From Clostridia bacterium (GTDB taxonomy: Bacteria; Bacillota; Clostridia; Christensenellales; Borkfalkiaceae): a stretch of DNA of 34,831 bases. The DNA is taken from the NCBI GenBank assembly GCA_017397305.1, contig JAFQJB010000002.1:1-34831 (forward strand). The letters are read 5' to 3'. The translations under genes were made by a program, and so were the position numbers. The notes beneath the pieces are model-generated. The model was not told the origin of the DNA, did not search any database, and was given only the letters and a program-made list of their open reading frames with translations. Shown here piece after piece: positions 32,868 through 34,831 of this stretch. Every line of letters begins with the position of its first letter. Position 1 is the stretch's first letter.

Positions 32868-34049
32868 ATGGATTACGCAAAAGAATCTTTACGCCTTCAC
32901 GGAGAGTGGAAAGGCAAAATTTCAGTGGTTTCAAAAGTTAGGGTAGACAACAAGGAAAATTTGTCGCTTGCGTATACCCCTGGCGTTGCAGAGCCGTGTA
33001 TGGCTATAAATAAAGACTATAATAAATCTTTTGAACTGACTGGTAGGGCAAATACCGTTGCCGTTATAACCGACGGAACGGCTGTGCTCGGTTTAGGCGA
33101 CATTGGTCCAGAGGCGGGAATGCCCGTTATGGAAGGTAAATGCGTGCTATTTAAGGAGTTTGGCGACGTTGACGCTATACCCCTTTGCGTTAGGAGTAAA
33201 GACGTTGACCAAATCGTAAACACAATCAAACTAATTTCAGGCAGTTTTGGCGGAATTAACTTGGAAGATATTTCCGCACCGAGATGTTTCGAGATAGAAA
33301 AAAGACTTAAAGAAGACCCGGACGTCGATATCCCGATTTTTCACGACGACCAGCACGGAACAGCCGTAGTGTGCGTTGCAGCAACCATTAACGCGCTTAA
33401 ATACGTTGGCAAAAAGTGGGAAGATGTGACCGTCGTTATGAGCGGGGCTGGTGCAGCGGGCGAAGCCATTGCAAAACTTATGCTCTCTATGGGCGCAAAA
33501 GATGTTATTATGTGCGATAGAAACGGCATTATATATAATGGTAGGGAAGTCGGTATGAACGCGCACAAACAAGCCATTGCAAGTTATACCAACAAGCAAG
33601 GCAAAAAGGGTAGCCTTAAAGACGCGGTGTGCGGTGCGGACGTATTCGTCGGTGTAAGTTCGGCGGGCGTTTTAACTAAAGATATGGTTAAAAGCATGGC
33701 AAAAGACCCAATCGTTTTCCCGATGGCAAACCCCACCCCCGAAATTATGCCCGAAGAGGCAATAGAGGCGGGTGCAAAGGTCGTTGGAACGGGCAGAAGC
33801 GACTATCCCAACCAAATAAACAACGTGCTTGCATTCCCAGGGATATTCCGTGGTGCGCTTGATTGCATGGCAAAAGATATCAATGAAGAGATGAAAATCG
33901 CAGCGGCAAAGGCAATCGCTCAATTGGTAGAAGATACCGAATTGAATGCAGAATATATTATCCCTTCACCATTCGATAAAAGGGTTGCAAAAGCCGTTGC
34001 AAGCGCAGTAAGGCAGGCTGCAATAAATTCTGGTGTAAATAGAAAATGA
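32868..34049 (+). CDS. NAD(P)-dependent malic enzyme
   Basis: A 393-residue short-form bacterial malic enzyme. The motifs are AYTPGVAEPC (catalytic Tyr), GLGDIGPEAGMPVMEGK (catalytic Lys), FHDDQHGTA (metal Asp) and the Rossmann loop MSGAGAAGEAIAK, ending with ANPTPEIMPEEA and the usual FPGIFRGALD. It converts malate to pyruvate and CO2, supplying NAD(P)H. The residue after the Rossmann beta-2 strand is Asp (IMCDRNG), which favours NAD. The stop overlaps the MGMT-like start (ATGA), so the two are coupled. Confidence 0.94.
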   Translation: MDYAKESLRLHGEWKGKISVVSKVRVDNKENLSLAYTPGVAEPCMAINKDYNKSFELTGRANTVAVITDGTAVLGLGDIGPEAGMPVMEGKCVLFKEFGDVDAIPLCVRSKDVDQIVNTIKLISGSFGGINLEDISAPRCFEIEKRLKEDPDVDIPIFHDDQHGTAVVCVAATINALKYVGKKWEDVTVVMSGAGAAGEAIAKLMLSMGAKDVIMCDRNGIIYNGREVGMNAHKQAIASYTNKQGKKGSLKDAVCGADVFVGVSSAGVLTKDMVKSMAKDPIVFPMANPTPEIMPEEAIEAGAKVVGTGRSDYPNQINNVLAFPGIFRGALDCMAKDINEEMKIAAAKAIAQLVEDTELNAEYIIPSPFDKRVAKAVASAVRQAAINSGVNRK

Positions 34050-34342
34050 ACTTTTTTGAACAAGTTTACCAAGTGGTAAAACAAATTCCCTACGGCAAGG
34101 TGATGACGTACGGACAAATAGCGGAAATTTTAGGCAATAAAAAAATGTCAAGACAAGTGGGGTGGGCGTTGCACGTCAACCCCTCTCCTAATACTATACC
34201 TTGCTACCGCGTAGTCAATAGGTTTGGTGAGGTCAGCTCCGCTTTTGCTTTTGGCGGGGCAAATAGACAAAAAGAACTTTTAGAAGCAGAAGGTGTCATT
34301 TTTGATAAAAAAGGTCGTGTAAAACCTTGCTTTTTTGTTTGA
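34046..34342 (+). CDS. Small MGMT-family DNA alkyltransferase-like protein
   Basis: A 98-residue protein that is only the C-terminal DNA-binding/active domain of O6-methylguanine methyltransferases. It shows IPYGKVMTYGQIAEILGN, the helix-turn-helix SRQVGWALHVNP with the usual arginine, and the active-site region IPCYRVVNRFGEV. The acceptor Cys53 is present, but the catalytic His of PCHR is replaced by Tyr54. Alkyltransferase-like proteins usually lose the Cys (PWHR), so this variant fits neither class neatly. It may bind damage without efficient transfer. Its 3' end contains a weak hairpin (aaggt/acctt, 34311-34328) and T-run. Confidence 0.82.
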   Translation: MNFFEQVYQVVKQIPYGKVMTYGQIAEILGNKKMSRQVGWALHVNPSPNTIPCYRVVNRFGEVSSAFAFGGANRQKELLEAEGVIFDKKGRVKPCFFV

Positions 34343-34355
34343 AACGATATATAAT
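34327..34355 (+). promoter_or_regulatory. Promoter of the tRNA-Pro region
   Basis: TTGCTT (34327-34332), a 17-base spacer, then TATAAT (34350-34355), overlapping the end of the MGMT-like gene. Confidence 0.6.
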
Positions 34356-34397
34356 TGTATGAGCAAGGCAGTTGCTTGCAAAAAAGTAAAGTTTAAT

Positions 34398-34435
34398 CGG
34401 GGTGTAGCGCAGTTGGTAGCGCGCTTGGTTCGGGA
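34398..34435 (+). pseudogene. Truncated tRNA-Pro (5' half only)
   Basis: The acceptor strand CGGGGTG, a normal D arm (GCGC...GCGC), anticodon stem CTTGG and loop TTCGGGA (anticodon CGG) are perfect for tRNA-Pro. The 3' anticodon strand should read CCAAG but is ctcaa, and no variable loop, T arm or acceptor 3' strand follows. The break is at the end of the anticodon loop. Confidence 0.85.
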
Positions 34436-34560
34436 CTCAATCACCACGCTCGGCGCAGAATTTTCGAGAAGAGCCGAAAGCCCCCACAAACACTGACTTT
34501 TTCGGCTCTCCCAAATGTCGAAAAATCATCAAATCTTCGGTCTGACCACATGTTTGACCA
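34436..34560. repeat. Hairpin-forming element inserted at the tRNA-Pro break
   Basis: The perfect 10-bp inverted repeat agagccgaaa (34470-34479)/tttcggctct (34500-34509) sits inside the imperfect outer arms attttcga (34460-34467)/tcgaaaaat (34518-34526). It has no believable gene on either strand. It begins exactly where tRNA-Pro is interrupted; its right border is uncertain. Confidence 0.6.
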
Positions 34561-34589
34561 CTTACAAAAAAATATCGTTTTACACCAAT

Positions 34590-34666
34590 CGGGGTGTGGC
34601 TCAGCTTGGTAGAGCGCTTGCTTCGGGAGCAAGAAGTCGCAAGTTCAAATCTTGTCACTCCGACCA
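34590..34666 (+). tRNA. tRNA-Pro (anticodon CGG)
   Basis: A 77-nt complete cloverleaf: acceptor CGGGGTG/CACTCCG, D arm GCTC...GAGC, anticodon stem CTTGC/GCAAG with loop TTCGGGA (anticodon CGG, codon CCG), T arm GCAAG-TTCAAAT-CTTGT, discriminator A and encoded CCA. Confidence 0.96.
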
Positions 34667-34685
34667 TTTTTAGTGCTATATGCAC

Positions 34686-34725
34686 AAAAAATCAGTCCAT
34701 TTCGCAAGATTTGGACTGATTTTTT
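34686..34725 (+). terminator. Terminator after tRNA-Pro
   Basis: The stem aaaaaatcagtcca/tggactgatttttt encloses a 12-base loop. The remaining bases to 34831 show no feature I can support. Confidence 0.8.
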
Positions 34726-34831
34726 ATTTATTTTTTACAAACCGACGTTGCTCCAATTTTGCCTATTTTTTACCACAGCGCAAGTTCCCTGACCAAGTGT
34801 CCGATTAATGCTTTTTTCGTAACATTTTAAC

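Noticed and set aside
34398..34589. Group I intron in tRNA-Pro
   Set aside because: No 3' exon (CCAAG, T arm) follows, and no group I core can be traced in the ~150 bases.
34437..34685. 82-codon minus-strand frame over tRNA-Pro and the hairpin element
   Set aside because: It is antisense to an intact tRNA and its composition follows the repeat.

Overview
The window looks like chromosomal DNA from a low-GC anaerobic Firmicute, most likely an uncultured gut Clostridia lineage. The evidence is: Clostridia-type families (EFR1 ferredoxin-flavodoxin, PocR/AraC regulator, A-type flavodiiron protein, BspA-like leucine-rich-repeat lipoprotein, CdaA, HolA), strong sigma-A promoters, AGGAGG-like ribosome binding sites, many U-tailed terminators and ordinary TGA stops. 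No plasmid, phage or transposase gene is visible. The order or species cannot be assigned from sequence alone.

Bases 1-5249 hold the C-terminus of a repeat-rich coiled-coil membrane protein cut by the left edge, a Pr6Pr-like membrane protein translationally coupled to a FliB-family protein, a DUF2804 gene divergent from an EFR1-type flavodoxin/ferredoxin gene, and a membrane-anchored XRE regulator whose transcript is probably leaderless. Bases 5457-10162 form a tight four-gene operon divergent from that regulator: a rifampicin-phosphotransferase-like dikinase, an atypical NAD-binding epimerase-like protein, a BaiA-like short-chain dehydrogenase and a BaiE-like SnoaL dehydratase. This is the best candidate for an undescribed pathway. 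Its parts suggest ATP-driven phosphorylation, redox change and dehydration of a hydroxylated, perhaps polycyclic, substrate.

Bases 10323-24813 carry a large BspA-like lipoprotein, an SGNH hydrolase, a PocR/AraC regulator divergent from a DegT aminotransferase, a PHP phosphoesterase plus flavodiiron protein pair, a GH2 glycosidase plus Nudix pair, and an M55 aminopeptidase paired with an orphan TIM-barrel-like protein. Most units are small and have their own promoter and terminator.

Bases 24814-25925 are an RNA- and repeat-rich gap: two identical 80-bp palindromic elements, tRNA-Glu(CTC) on the minus strand, a 138-bp tandem duplication whose hairpin arms differ by compensating changes, and a branched structured-RNA candidate. 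Bases 25926-32632 are a housekeeping block: comEC, holA, cdaA, a 48-residue membrane peptide in the place where cdaR would be expected, DUF1015 and aspartate kinase. The end holds malic enzyme coupled to a small MGMT-family protein with an altered active-site motif, then a tRNA-Pro cut at the anticodon loop by a hairpin element, followed by an intact tRNA-Pro(CGG).
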